Source: Chloroflexi bacterium UBA4733
GTDB lineage: Bacteria > Chloroflexota > UBA4733
NCBI GenBank assembly: GCA_002404055.1
Contig: DHIZ01000032.1
Location: 1 to 15,766, forward strand
DNA: 15,766 bases
Direction of reading: 5' to 3'
In this document: positions 1 to 6,785 of the stretch, in pieces
Position numbering within the stretch: position 1 is the first letter of the stretch
How the letters are laid out: each line of letters begins with the position of its first letter
The notes under the pieces: generated by a model
The model's input: only the letters and a program-made list of their open reading frames with translations
Database searches by the model: none
Told to the model about the DNA's origin: nothing
Position numbers and translations under genes: made by a program

Positions 1-64
1 GGCCCAAAGACAGCACTGCGGTGCCACGGCGCCCCGGTCACGACCGCAGTCGTGTCTTTGGGCC
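1..64. repeat. Large imperfect inverted repeat (hairpin) beyond the methyltransferase stop
   Basis: Positions 1-22 and 43-64 are inverted copies of each other with only two adjacent mismatches, around a 20-base GC-rich centre (23-42). The arm begins GGCCCAAAGACA. It lies 32 bases past the methyltransferase stop, so it could be a transcript-ending or mRNA-stabilising hairpin for that gene. No T-tract can be judged because the window starts here and the arms may extend further left. A transposon end or REP-like palindrome is equally possible. Confidence 0.6.
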
Positions 65-95
65 GCAGACCGCAGTCGCGGCACCGTATTTTCAC

Positions 96-2177
96 CTATA
101 TCACCACATCCACCACTCGCAATCCGTCGTTCCCAAAGATGTCCGTCACTTTCACGGCGATGCGGTGGCCGCCGGGAGCGGTGGCGTAGTCGTGGAGCGC
201 TTCGGTGGGGAACTGCCGGTTGCGGCGGGTGCGGAAGGCTTGCCAGTCGTTCATGAACGGCTCATCTTGCTGCCAGTCCCAGTCCACTGCCCAGTAGTCG
301 ATCAGCGCCTTCCAGTCGGTGATGCGCTGGCGCAGCTCGGCGCGGCGGGCCGGGTCTTGCGTGGAGAGGCAGTCGTCCAGATCGACCGTCAGCCGGGTCA
401 GGGTGACGGTGGCGACGCGCTCCCGGACGCGCAGGCGCACTTCGACGTCGGGTGGCGAGAAGAAGTGGACCTGCGGGCCTTCGCTGATCGTGGGGTCCCG
501 CCGCTGCTGGCGCCGGATGCGCTCCCGCACTGCATCGATGGCCGCCTGGGGGATGATCTTGGCATAGACGGCGACGCCGAACTCGCGCTCCGCCGTAGTG
601 CGGTCCCAATCAATCGGGATATCGGCGGAGAGGATATCGACGGCCCGGCAATCGGTTGTGCCGGCCTCTGCGGCGATGGCCTGCACCTGCATGGTGGCGA
701 CCGGGGCATCGAGCGGGCCGATGTGGACCCAGTGGTTGCCTTTGCGACCGTGGAGGTGGGCATAGCCTTCCACCGGTGTGCCGCCATAGATCTCGACCAT
801 GGCGTCGCGGTAGACCCTGGCCGCCGGCTGTTCCGCCCAGAGGTCCTTCCACTCCGAGGCTCGGGCATAAAAGCCGACGTTCTCCACGCTGAAGGGCCGG
901 GCGTTCGCCTCGATCATGCGCTTCCGGGTGATGTGGACGGCAAACTTGGAGCAGTCGATGGCAATCCAGCGCCTGGGAGCCGGCTTGCCGTCGGCGTCCT
1001 TCATTGTCTCGGCAGCGACCGCTGTGGTACCGGATCCCGCAAAGGCATCAAGGACAAGGTCGCCTGGGTTGGTACTCACGACGATTATTCGCTGCAATAA
1101 CGCCAGAGGCTTTTGGGTAGGAAACCCAATACGCTCCGCGGCCATTGGATTAACTGGTGGGATATCGTCCCAAATATCCTGGGCTGGCGTTCCCGGCATC
1201 TCGTCCAAAAATCGCTTGTAGCGTGGCATCCCATTCTTGGTGTAATGCAGCCTTCCTTCGCGGTCCAACTGGGTCATCTTCTCGGGAAGGACTGCCCACA
1301 CCCTTCCCCGAGGCGGGTCTACGCCCTTCCATGTGTACTGCAATCCGGGCCGCGGGCCTGGGGCGGTCATGTCTCCGAGCTGGTAGCGACGGCCATCGGA
1401 GTCAACATTTGAATAATGGGAAGCGACATAGGATTCGTTGTATGCCTGATAAACGGTGTGAAACGTGCTCTGATCCGAGCACGTGTAATAGAGGAGGAAG
1501 TCCTGGATTAGCCCGTATCCATGCGCGTCCGCGTGTGCTGTCGTGCGACGCCACACAATTTGGTTCTGAAATCGCTCGTACCCAAACACCTCATCCAACA
1601 GCACCTTCAGGTAGTGCCCGGCGTGCCAGTCGCAGTGGACGTAGATGCTGCCGGTTGGAGCGAGGAGGCGCTTGAGGAGGTCCAGGCGGTCGCGCATCAT
1701 GGAGAGGTAGCTGTCCAGGCCGTTCTTCCAGGTGTCGCGGTAGGCCAGTTCCTCGATGAGCGTTGGCTGTTTCTCGTCGGCGGCGCCGTGCTCGATCTCC
1801 ACGTTGATCGTGAAGTCGCTCTGGACGGCGAACGGAGGGTCGATGTAGATGAGGTCGACCTTGCCTTCCAGCGGCGGGTGCTGGGCATCCCCTCTGAGCA
1901 GCGAGGTCAGGGCGACGAGGTTGTCGTTGGTCCAGATCAGGCGGTTGGGCGGCAGTGGTTCGGGAGCAGCGCCGAAACCGAGGCGGGCCTGGTTCGGTTG
2001 GCCCAGGAGGGAGAGCCGGCCCTGCACGAGGTCACCACTGACGTCGGTGATCGACTCCTGGTTAGGGCGGACCACCTCGACGACCTGGGATGGAAGTGGC
2101 TCGGCCCTGCGGACCTCGCTGCGCCCCTGCCAGATGAGTTGGGGCTTGCGCTGCTCGGGGACGTAGCTCTCGGGCAC
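96..2177 (-). CDS. Site-specific DNA methyltransferase, beta class (type III Mod-like)
   Basis: Transfers a methyl group from S-adenosylmethionine to an exocyclic amino group (N6-adenine or N4-cytosine) within a DNA recognition site. The 693-residue protein has the beta-class motif order: catalytic DPPF at residues 113-116 (in YIDPPF), TQKP at 354-357, and the AdoMet-binding FAGSGTT at 379-385. The segment between catalytic and AdoMet motifs probably holds target recognition. The C-terminal 250 residues are not recognised. The start is GTG at 2177 with GGAG a few bases upstream; a copied fragment at 13447 has ATG at the same place. Length fits type III Mod or solitary methyltransferases. A Res-like helicase/nuclease would be expected downstream, outside the window. 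Long open frames on the other strand (21-1100, 1521-2348) are shadows. Methylation type and target cannot be read from sequence. Confidence 0.93.
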   Translation of the reverse strand: MPESYVPEQRKPQLIWQGRSEVRRAEPLPSQVVEVVRPNQESITDVSGDLVQGRLSLLGQPNQARLGFGAAPEPLPPNRLIWTNDNLVALTSLLRGDAQHPPLEGKVDLIYIDPPFAVQSDFTINVEIEHGAADEKQPTLIEELAYRDTWKNGLDSYLSMMRDRLDLLKRLLAPTGSIYVHCDWHAGHYLKVLLDEVFGYERFQNQIVWRRTTAHADAHGYGLIQDFLLYYTCSDQSTFHTVYQAYNESYVASHYSNVDSDGRRYQLGDMTAPGPRPGLQYTWKGVDPPRGRVWAVLPEKMTQLDREGRLHYTKNGMPRYKRFLDEMPGTPAQDIWDDIPPVNPMAAERIGFPTQKPLALLQRIIVVSTNPGDLVLDAFAGSGTTAVAAETMKDADGKPAPRRWIAIDCSKFAVHITRKRMIEANARPFSVENVGFYARASEWKDLWAEQPAARVYRDAMVEIYGGTPVEGYAHLHGRKGNHWVHIGPLDAPVATMQVQAIAAEAGTTDCRAVDILSADIPIDWDRTTAEREFGVAVYAKIIPQAAIDAVRERIRRQQRRDPTISEGPQVHFFSPPDVEVRLRVRERVATVTLTRLTVDLDDCLSTQDPARRAELRQRITDWKALIDYWAVDWDWQQDEPFMNDWQAFRTRRNRQFPTEALHDYATAPGGHRIAVKVTDIFGNDGLRVVDVVI

Positions 2178-2238
2178 TGGGGACTCCGTATGGCGAACAC
2201 ACTACCTAACGACCAGATGTGGAGCGTAGCATACGGTG
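2103..2238. repeat. Methyltransferase 5' end and promoter, copy 1 (partner at 13373-13508)
   Basis: The first about 25 codons of the methyltransferase and its upstream region reappear at 13373-13508 in the same orientation. One single-base indel lies beside the start codon, and the similarity fades near 2238. Both copies keep the start-site GGAG and a TATGCTAC block (minus-strand sense), which makes that block a candidate -10 region. Confidence 0.85.
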
Positions 2239-2580
2239 CGGTAGTATTGAAGCGAATCGGCCACTGCGACGTTCGCCTTTATGGCCACCGTGCCGATCAG
2301 GAGTCACGGTTGCCACGGGGAAGACCTTCCATTGGGTCATGGAGGTGACGACGGACATCGCCGAGGTGCAGAGTAAGAGACTGTGTGACTATAGCGATCC
2401 CGCGATGGGATGAGCAGGGCGAATGCCGAGACCTTCCAGTCAGATCAGCATGCTTGCTATGTGGATCCCATCGTGACTTGACTATAGTGAGCATGTTGGG
2501 CTAATCTGCGCGACATGAGGCGGATCATGGCGAAGTAAATCCAGGCTTCGCTCGACTCTTCGAGACGTTCGTCGTCTTAG
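2178..2580. other. Intergenic region between methyltransferase and membrane-protein gene
   Basis: About 400 bases without an intact gene. It holds the divergent methyltransferase promoter region (to about 2240), then sequence with no recognisable content, then the transposase stub. The block TGACTATAG occurs twice (near 2387 and 2480), but no clear inverted repeats bounding an insertion sequence could be fixed by eye. Confidence 0.6.
2457..2576 (-). pseudogene. IS5-family transposase, C-terminal remnant
   Basis: The minus strand encodes a 39-residue frame between a TAA (2577-2579) and a TAG (2457-2459), too short for usual ORF lists. It contains SSEAWIYFAMIRLMSRRLA, which closely resembles the end of IS5-family (IS1031/IS427-like) transposases, typically S-E-A-x-I-Y-x-A-M-x-R-L-M-x-R-R-L-A. 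No DDE residues or N-terminal part are present, so it is a dead stub. It lies directly before the zinc-ribbon membrane gene and may have cut into that gene's upstream region. Confidence 0.75.
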
Positions 2581-3291
2581 GTGAGGCGGCGCTGCTTGAA
2601 CAGCCACCGAAAGGCTTATGCCGATCTGGTGCGCGACGATCAAAGCTGGAGATACCGCCAGTATTCGGGTGATCCAATGGAGCGGATGATGCGCCAACTC
2701 GGTCGAGGCTGGCTCGGCATGACCACAGCGGCGATCGTTGGTAGTCTCGTCCTCGCCCTTCTCGGCCTACTCAAGCTCAGCCTGGATACATTCGCTCCGA
2801 GTGTCGGAGCCTTCCTCATACACCCAATCGGGGTCCCGTTCATCGTCCTGGTCGTCGTTGGCGTGTTGGTGGTCATCCTCCTCCTATGGGTCGTCATCGC
2901 TACCATCGTAGCATCGGCTGGCGAACAGTCCGATGGGGCTATTGGCGCCTGGGTGCCCTTCGGACCGGTCATGTATCGTGCAGACGACAGCAACACGGAC
3001 GAGGACGCGGTGGACCCCGATCTCGAGATAACGGGACCATACTGCTTGAAGTGTCAGGCGATGCTCCAAGTCAATCGAGAAAATATGATCGCCGGGCCCT
3101 GTCCCAATCCGGCATGCGATGTCGTGATCACACCGTCCGTCTCCAGTCAAGAAAGCGAGAGGCAGGTCCAGGCGATGGTTGAAGCAAGGTGGCGCCAACT
3201 AAAGCTAGCGGGAAGAGAGCCGTATCTCGCGACGGATCGGGTGTTCGGAAAGGAAGACCGGATCGATGCTAACAATAAGGAGCTTCAATGA
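2581..3291 (+). CDS. Two-helix membrane protein with C-terminal zinc ribbon
   Basis: I do not recognise the family. The 236-residue product has two strongly hydrophobic stretches (about 46-66 and 83-112), a short acidic linker, and four cysteines arranged CLKC (155/158) and CPNPAC (174/179), as in a zinc ribbon. A charged tail follows. The likely topology is a membrane hairpin holding a zinc ribbon in the cytoplasm, where it could bind nucleic acid or a partner. The start is uncertain: GTG at 2581 has no convincing ribosome-binding site and directly follows a transposase stub, while ATG at 2677 (residue 33) would give 204 residues and keep every domain. Its position beside a methyltransferase could indicate a defence role, but that is only context. 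Confidence 0.75.
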   Translation: MRRRCLNSHRKAYADLVRDDQSWRYRQYSGDPMERMMRQLGRGWLGMTTAAIVGSLVLALLGLLKLSLDTFAPSVGAFLIHPIGVPFIVLVVVGVLVVILLLWVVIATIVASAGEQSDGAIGAWVPFGPVMYRADDSNTDEDAVDPDLEITGPYCLKCQAMLQVNRENMIAGPCPNPACDVVITPSVSSQESERQVQAMVEARWRQLKLAGREPYLATDRVFGKEDRIDANNKELQ

Positions 3292-3713
3292 CCCCTAACT
3301 GTCAATATCGGATGAAACACGGAGACCCCGAAAAATAGTGTACAAATGAACAGGGCTTGGAACGAACAAGCATCGTGACAACCTCGACGCTGGCATCCCG
3401 CAACGGTACCCATTCGCGCGATCTCACAGCGAATCTCCAGACTGTCCTTTGCTGTTGAGCCTGTGGGACGGCATAAAGGGTTCCCGTCACAGTGAAAAGT
3501 GTGCCGCTTTGCGTCACGACTAACTGCCTCCACTATGAAAGATTGCGGCCAGGTTGTCGACGGGACAATAGCCTGCTGATGTGCCACCACGGCACCGAAC
3601 CAACCCGGCGGTGCCTGTGGACATTACGGCGGCCTTTCTGACGCGAATCACGATTCTCGGCCCCGAAAGACGCAGTTCGGCAACAGGCCCCGCGGAGGGA
3701 TTTTGGCACCGTC
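3292..3713. other. Intergenic region without a convincing gene
   Basis: A 420-base gap. A minus-strand GTG frame at 3302-3517 (71 residues, beginning VTQSGTLFTVTGTL) has plausible composition but lacks a clear ribosome-binding site, and its C-terminus looks like noise. It may be a remnant. Other open frames here are shadows. No strong terminator or structured RNA was seen. Confidence 0.4.
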
Positions 3714-4090
3714 GGGGCATCTTGACAAAGATGGTACGCTGACGATGCGGTAGCTATTCCAACGCGGCACAATGCTTGCTGAAAAAGCAGACTGCGCCGT
3801 GCGAGAAGTGAAAAGGAAAACGATGGATCGCCAGAATACGAACCAGGATGGGTCCCGGACATCGGTTCGGGTAGCCGAAGCCGGGTCCGCTCTGGATCGC
3901 TTGGGCGTTACGTGGGATCCGCAGATTGAGTCGCTCCTTCGGGCCACGGACGAAGCACAGCGAATCAGCCAACAACTCCAGCGCGACGAGCGTATGACGC
4001 GAGCGCTGTTGTTCGGCGGCATACCGGTCGCTACACCGTAGTGCCAATCTGCCCGCCTGGCGCGGACGGGGCCCGGATTGCCATGGAAAT
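3714..4090. repeat. Repeat A, copy 1 (partner at 11856-12232)
   Basis: A roughly 377-base block matching 11856-12232 without visible gaps (constant offset 8142). It begins at a shared GGGGC upstream of the small gene and ends just after a shared CCATGGAAAT. Both copies carry TTGACA (3722-3727; 11864-11869) upstream of the gene, a good -35 hexamer, but no clear -10 at normal spacing. Confidence 0.92.
3823..4041 (+). CDS. Small orphan protein, duplicated (copy 1)
   Basis: Function unknown. The 72-residue product is hydrophilic and probably helical in its second half (from SALDRLGVT to ISQQLQRDERMTRALL), with no cysteines or membrane segment. ATG at 3823 has a good ribosome-binding site (AAAAGGAAAACG before it). 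An upstream in-frame ATG at 3772 would add 17 residues but lacks one. A paralogue at 11965 differs at few positions and has no frameshift, so the frame has probably been under selection. Its place among orphan antitoxins makes an antitoxin-like role possible, but no DNA-binding fold can be recognised. Confidence 0.65.
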   Translation: MDRQNTNQDGSRTSVRVAEAGSALDRLGVTWDPQIESLLRATDEAQRISQQLQRDERMTRALLFGGIPVATP

Positions 4091-4163
4091 GTCTGGCGTT
4101 GGCGCGAGAGGAGCGGTGATCGTAGTGCATGCAACGAGACTGACCTTGCCCCGTCGTGAGGCT

Positions 4164-4190
4164 ATTCCCCGTCGAATCAAACGGAGGTCT
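4164..4190. repeat. 27-base repeat, copy 1 (partner at 14301-14327)
   Basis: The 27 bases from ATTCCCCGTCGAATC onward match 14301-14327 with three substitutions, ending in ACGGAGGTCT in both. A TATAAT follows at 4192-4197 here but not at the partner site. It is outside any gene I can support and looks like a shared leader or scar. Confidence 0.6.
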
Positions 4191-4217
4191 GTATAATCCG
4201 CATAGTTTGGTCGGCAA

Positions 4218-4248
4218 TTGCGGCAATCTATGCGTGCTGTGGTATAGT
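4218..4248 (+). promoter_or_regulatory. Candidate promoter of the HigB/Xre operon
   Basis: TTGCGG (4218-4223) and TATAGT (4243-4248) stand 19 bases apart, about 30 bases before the TTG start at 4277. The spacing is longer than the ideal 17, so this is tentative. No clear operator palindrome was found beside it. Confidence 0.3.
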
Positions 4249-4276
4249 GCGAAAGCGATGATGGGACGGGGCGTAG

Positions 4277-4648
4277 TTGCGGCTCGTTGTCACCCGAGGG
4301 TTTCAGGAATGCAAGACGGCGGTCGGCGGCGCGTACCACGCACGCGCACTCCACGTGGGGCGAACACGCATCCTGCCGACCTGGGAGGTTCTGCGACCTG
4401 AACTGCTGCGGGGCGTCATTACCGGGGCTCCGTCCGGCTGGAGGTTGAAGCCACTGCATGGCGATCTGGATGTCGACGGCGTTTGGCAAATCCACGTGCT
4501 CAAGGACCTGCGCATTATCCTGCTAGATCGCGCTCCGGTAGACGAACTGGTTCTGGTGCATCTGTTTCACCGGCAGAACGATGGGAAGAGTGACGATGAA
4601 TACCACCGTGCCTACGCGACACTTCGAAACGCCGGCTATGTCGGCTGA
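4277..4648 (+). CDS. HigB/RelE-like toxin of a type II toxin-antitoxin pair
   Basis: Probable RelE-superfamily ribosome-dependent mRNA interferase, 123 residues. The recognisable part is the second half: LKPLHGDLDVDGVWQIHV followed by RIILL, ELVLVHLF and HRQN, the usual L-x-G-x-L, G-x-W-x-I/R, R-I and L-x-H-x-F strands of HigB-like proteins. The first 50 residues are less typical. The start is TTG at 4277 preceded by a G-rich GGGACGGGG; no ATG is available in frame before the core. The gene overlaps the Xre gene by 53 bases, giving toxin-first order as in higBA. Activity is inferred from family and context only. Confidence 0.7.
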   Translation: MRLVVTRGFQECKTAVGGAYHARALHVGRTRILPTWEVLRPELLRGVITGAPSGWRLKPLHGDLDVDGVWQIHVLKDLRIILLDRAPVDELVLVHLFHRQNDGKSDDEYHRAYATLRNAGYVG

Positions 4649-5138
4649 GCCTCCGCTGGACTTCGACGAGGCGGCGCGGGACGTACTGCTCGGAGACGAG
4701 GAATATGCCGTGGCCTACCTGCGACAGGGCTGGATCAGCGCGGCGGTCGAGGCGCTCGTGCAGGCCAGGCGTCGGCGGGGTCTCTCCCAGCGTGAGGTTG
4801 CAGAACGTCTCGGCGTCCACCAGTCTGCTATCGCTCGACTGGAGAACGACGACGAGGGGCACATCACGCTTGCTCGCTATGCGGATTATGCGCTCGCGCT
4901 GGATTCGTTGCCTTACGATCTGGAGCTTGCTGGTCTAGCGCAACTGCGGACGATCGCCTATACCAACCCGGACATGCCGCGAACGGTATTCGCCTGCCAG
5001 GGCCTCATGCACGACATGCTGGCGGCCTCCCCAGCAATCGGTGCGACGACCGTGGCAAACACGCCGAACGGCGTCCAGCGGGGCACGCTGGGCGTAAGCT
5101 CCGGGCAGATGGGGAGCCAGGGAGGCGCAGCCGCCTGA
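4596..5138 (+). CDS. Xre-type helix-turn-helix antitoxin
   Basis: Predicted DNA-binding antitoxin and autorepressor of the upstream toxin gene, 180 residues. A helix-turn-helix occupies about residues 58-100 (ARRRRGLSQREVAERLGV, then HQSAIARLEND). The acidic N-terminal 50 residues may contact the toxin. The C-terminal 70 residues are less typical and rich in Gly, Ala and Thr, longer than usual HigA proteins. ATG 4596 is preferred over ATG 4581 because GGAAGAG lies eight bases before it. The stop (5136-5138) overlaps the next gene's ATG by one base (TGATG), so the third gene is probably translationally coupled. Confidence 0.82.
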   Translation: MNTTVPTRHFETPAMSAEPPLDFDEAARDVLLGDEEYAVAYLRQGWISAAVEALVQARRRRGLSQREVAERLGVHQSAIARLENDDEGHITLARYADYALALDSLPYDLELAGLAQLRTIAYTNPDMPRTVFACQGLMHDMLAASPAIGATTVANTPNGVQRGTLGVSSGQMGSQGGAAA

Positions 5139-5860
5139 TGGCAACACCAACCTTCCGCATCCTCGGGGCACGGCGATCCTATGACTTCGCCCCCGACGCT
5201 ATCCGCCTCACCGTCCTGACGCTGCCGGCGGTCGTCGGCGCGATCCGCGCCTCGTTCGGCTTCACTGCGGCTCAGATTGGCACACCCTTACCACTCTTCG
5301 GGGACATCCCAAATACCATCCCGCCTGGCGTCGTCTTCAACTATGGCTCGTTCCTGGCGGCGGACGGAAAGACGGTGCCCATCCGGCTGCTGCACCTTGA
5401 ACCGGCGCGGGTGGTGATTGATGTGGCGTACAGCTCCGATGTGATCGAGCCGATCTTCCAGCGCTTGCGTGAGGTTGCCCGGCAGTTCCAGGCGCCGGAT
5501 GGTGGACCCAGCATTGAAGGCGAGCCGCAGCACGTGCGCGATCACTCGGAGCTGACATTTCGTGTTGCCGCCAATCCGCTACTCTGGCTGAGCACGGCCC
5601 CCTGGCAGCAGCTCGTCGGCCCGCTCGATGTCGATGAGCGCATCATCGCTACCGTCGCCCTTGCAAAAGTGAACAGCCGGTCCCCGTTGGTCCCGATCAG
5701 CGCGGGGGCGCCTACCGTCGCCAGCGTCGAGTTACGACAGGGAACGGCGCCGGATGATGGCGTGTTCTACAGCGCAGCGCCGTTGCGGACCGCCGAACAC
5801 GAAGCCGGGCTGCGGGCGATCATCGCCACCCTGCTGCCGGATGCGGCGGAAACTCCGTGA
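5138..5860 (+). CDS. Uncharacterised third gene of the HigB/Xre operon
   Basis: The family is not recognised. The 240-residue product looks soluble, with no signal peptide, membrane helix or cysteine cluster, and appears to be an alternating alpha/beta protein rich in Pro, Val and Ile. The start ATG 5138 shares one base with the antitoxin stop, and GGGAGG lies about 11 bases upstream, so it is made from the same mRNA. Third genes in type II toxin-antitoxin operons are sometimes chaperones (SecB-like in TAC systems) or regulators. I see no SecB signature, so no role is assigned. It ends 74 bases before the convergent DUF6941-like gene. Confidence 0.78.
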   Translation: MATPTFRILGARRSYDFAPDAIRLTVLTLPAVVGAIRASFGFTAAQIGTPLPLFGDIPNTIPPGVVFNYGSFLAADGKTVPIRLLHLEPARVVIDVAYSSDVIEPIFQRLREVARQFQAPDGGPSIEGEPQHVRDHSELTFRVAANPLLWLSTAPWQQLVGPLDVDERIIATVALAKVNSRSPLVPISAGAPTVASVELRQGTAPDDGVFYSAAPLRTAEHEAGLRAIIATLLPDAAETP

Positions 5861-5934
5861 GCGTGGTGGATCCGCACCGTGCCCAATAGCAAGGGTCTGA
5901 CGAAGACGACGGCTAGGTAGCACTTGTCATTTTG

Positions 5935-6435
5935 TCATTTGGCCAGGGGCATTCCTCCAGGAGGCGCTGTGGACATTATGTCGTGGATGCGAAAGGACCA
6001 CGTCCGCGCCCTTGTATTCCCGTCAAGACGTGCGACGACGCGATATCCCCCCGCCTTTGGGAAAACGAAGTCAACGTTAAGCGCAAGCACGGTGTGTTGG
6101 TCCTCCCCTGGAGGCAGCCCCGCAGGCCGCCCAACATTGAACTGCGCATTCACGTTAGCAACCTGGGTGGCGGCGTCGCGGTCCTCGATGTACACCTCAA
6201 GGCGATGGACACGGTTCGTTTCATTCCATGGGACACGTACGCCGACACCTATGCCAAAATGCGATGGTGGGGGGGCTTGACCCGGCTGGACCGGTCGGTG
6301 GAAATCAGTCCAACCACCGCCGCTCACGAACAAGAGGCCGTTGATTCCCTCCACGTGGTTGGCGAGGAGCAGGAGTTCAATCTCCGGCTCGTCTATAGTT
6401 GCTATAGTCGCTGGGGGGCTATCTAGGGCTGCCAT
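5935..6435 (-). CDS. DUF6941-like protein
   Basis: The 166-residue product matches, from memory, the DUF6941 pattern: LLLANHVEGINGLLFVSGGGW near the N-terminus, RVPWNETNRVH in the middle, then FNVGRPAGLPPGEDQ and FVFPKAGGYRVVARLDG. The family's function is unknown. It is a compact beta-rich single domain without membrane segments. The start ATG (6433-6435) has an excellent AGGAAGG just upstream on the minus strand. It is divergent from the BrnT-like gene, and the 62 bases between the two starts contain a perfect palindrome that may control one or both. It looks like an independent gene inside the toxin-antitoxin cluster. Confidence 0.78.
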   Translation of the reverse strand: MAALDSPPATIATIDEPEIELLLLANHVEGINGLLFVSGGGWTDFHRPVQPGQAPPPSHFGIGVGVRVPWNETNRVHRLEVYIEDRDAATQVANVNAQFNVGRPAGLPPGEDQHTVLALNVDFVFPKAGGYRVVARLDGNTRARTWSFRIHDIMSTAPPGGMPLAK

Positions 6436-6458
6436 GCGAAACCTTCCTGTTTACGGCC

Positions 6459-6474
6459 GTATACTTGAGTATAC
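6459..6474. promoter_or_regulatory. Perfect palindrome, candidate operator
   Basis: GTATACTTGAGTATAC: two GTATAC hexamers, each self-palindromic, flanking TTGA. It sits 24 bases before the toxin ATG at 6498 and 23 bases from the divergent DUF6941-like start. Ribbon-helix-helix antitoxins commonly autoregulate by binding such symmetric sites at their operon promoter, so it may be bound by the product of 6782-7159. TATACA (6470-6475) could double as a -10 element. The decayed second copy near 10.8 kb lacks this site. Confidence 0.5.
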
Positions 6475-6497
6475 AGACTACCACGGAGTGGGGTACG

Positions 6498-6785
6498 ATG
6501 GACGTCTGGTCGATGGAGTGGCAATGGGATGAGGACAACCTTGCGGAATTGGCACGGCACAGGCTAGACCGGAAAACGGTTGAGCAAGTGACGGAAGAAC
6601 AGCCCCGGCTTCGGCGAAACAAGAAGGACCGAGCAGCGACACACATGATGATCGGACCTGATCGAGGTGGACGTCGATGGGTGGTGTGTATCGTCCAGGT
6701 ACGGGGACAGCCAGGACTCTGGCGCGCAATTACTGGCTGGCGAGCCGAACCGGAGGATGAAGAATGGTACAGGAGGAGTGCATGA
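6498..6785 (+). CDS. BrnT-like toxin
   Basis: Probable ribonuclease toxin of the BrnT/RelE-like fold, 95 residues, the usual BrnT length. It starts with the typical W-x-W-D-E-x-N-L-x-x-L-A-R-H pattern (WQWDEDNLAELARHR, about residues 8-22), then has IGPDRGGRRWVVCIV and a C-terminal GLWRAITGW ahead of an acidic tail ending YRRSA. ATG 6498 follows GGAG at nine bases. Its last bases overlap the antitoxin start (ATGA, 6782-6785), the standard toxin-first arrangement. Two ACCGGA hexamers, 6568-6573 and 6749-6754, flank the segment missing from the second copy near 10.8 kb. Activity is inferred from family. Confidence 0.8.
   Translation: MDVWSMEWQWDEDNLAELARHRLDRKTVEQVTEEQPRLRRNKKDRAATHMMIGPDRGGRRWVVCIVQVRGQPGLWRAITGWRAEPEDEEWYRRSA

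Noticed and set aside
21..1100. 359-codon open frame on the plus strand
   Set aside because: It lies wholly opposite the methyltransferase C-terminal half, has no recognisable domain or ribosome-binding site, and is the expected GC-rich antisense shadow.
1521..2348. 275-codon open frame on the plus strand
   Set aside because: Antisense shadow of the methyltransferase N-terminal half; its composition mirrors the opposite codons.
3302..3517. 71-codon minus-strand frame
   Set aside because: Partly protein-like but without a ribosome-binding site, family match or second copy; left as part of the intergenic region.
3648..4226. 192-codon minus-strand frame
   Set aside because: Shadow opposite the small duplicated gene; no start signal, and Arg/Ser-rich noise.
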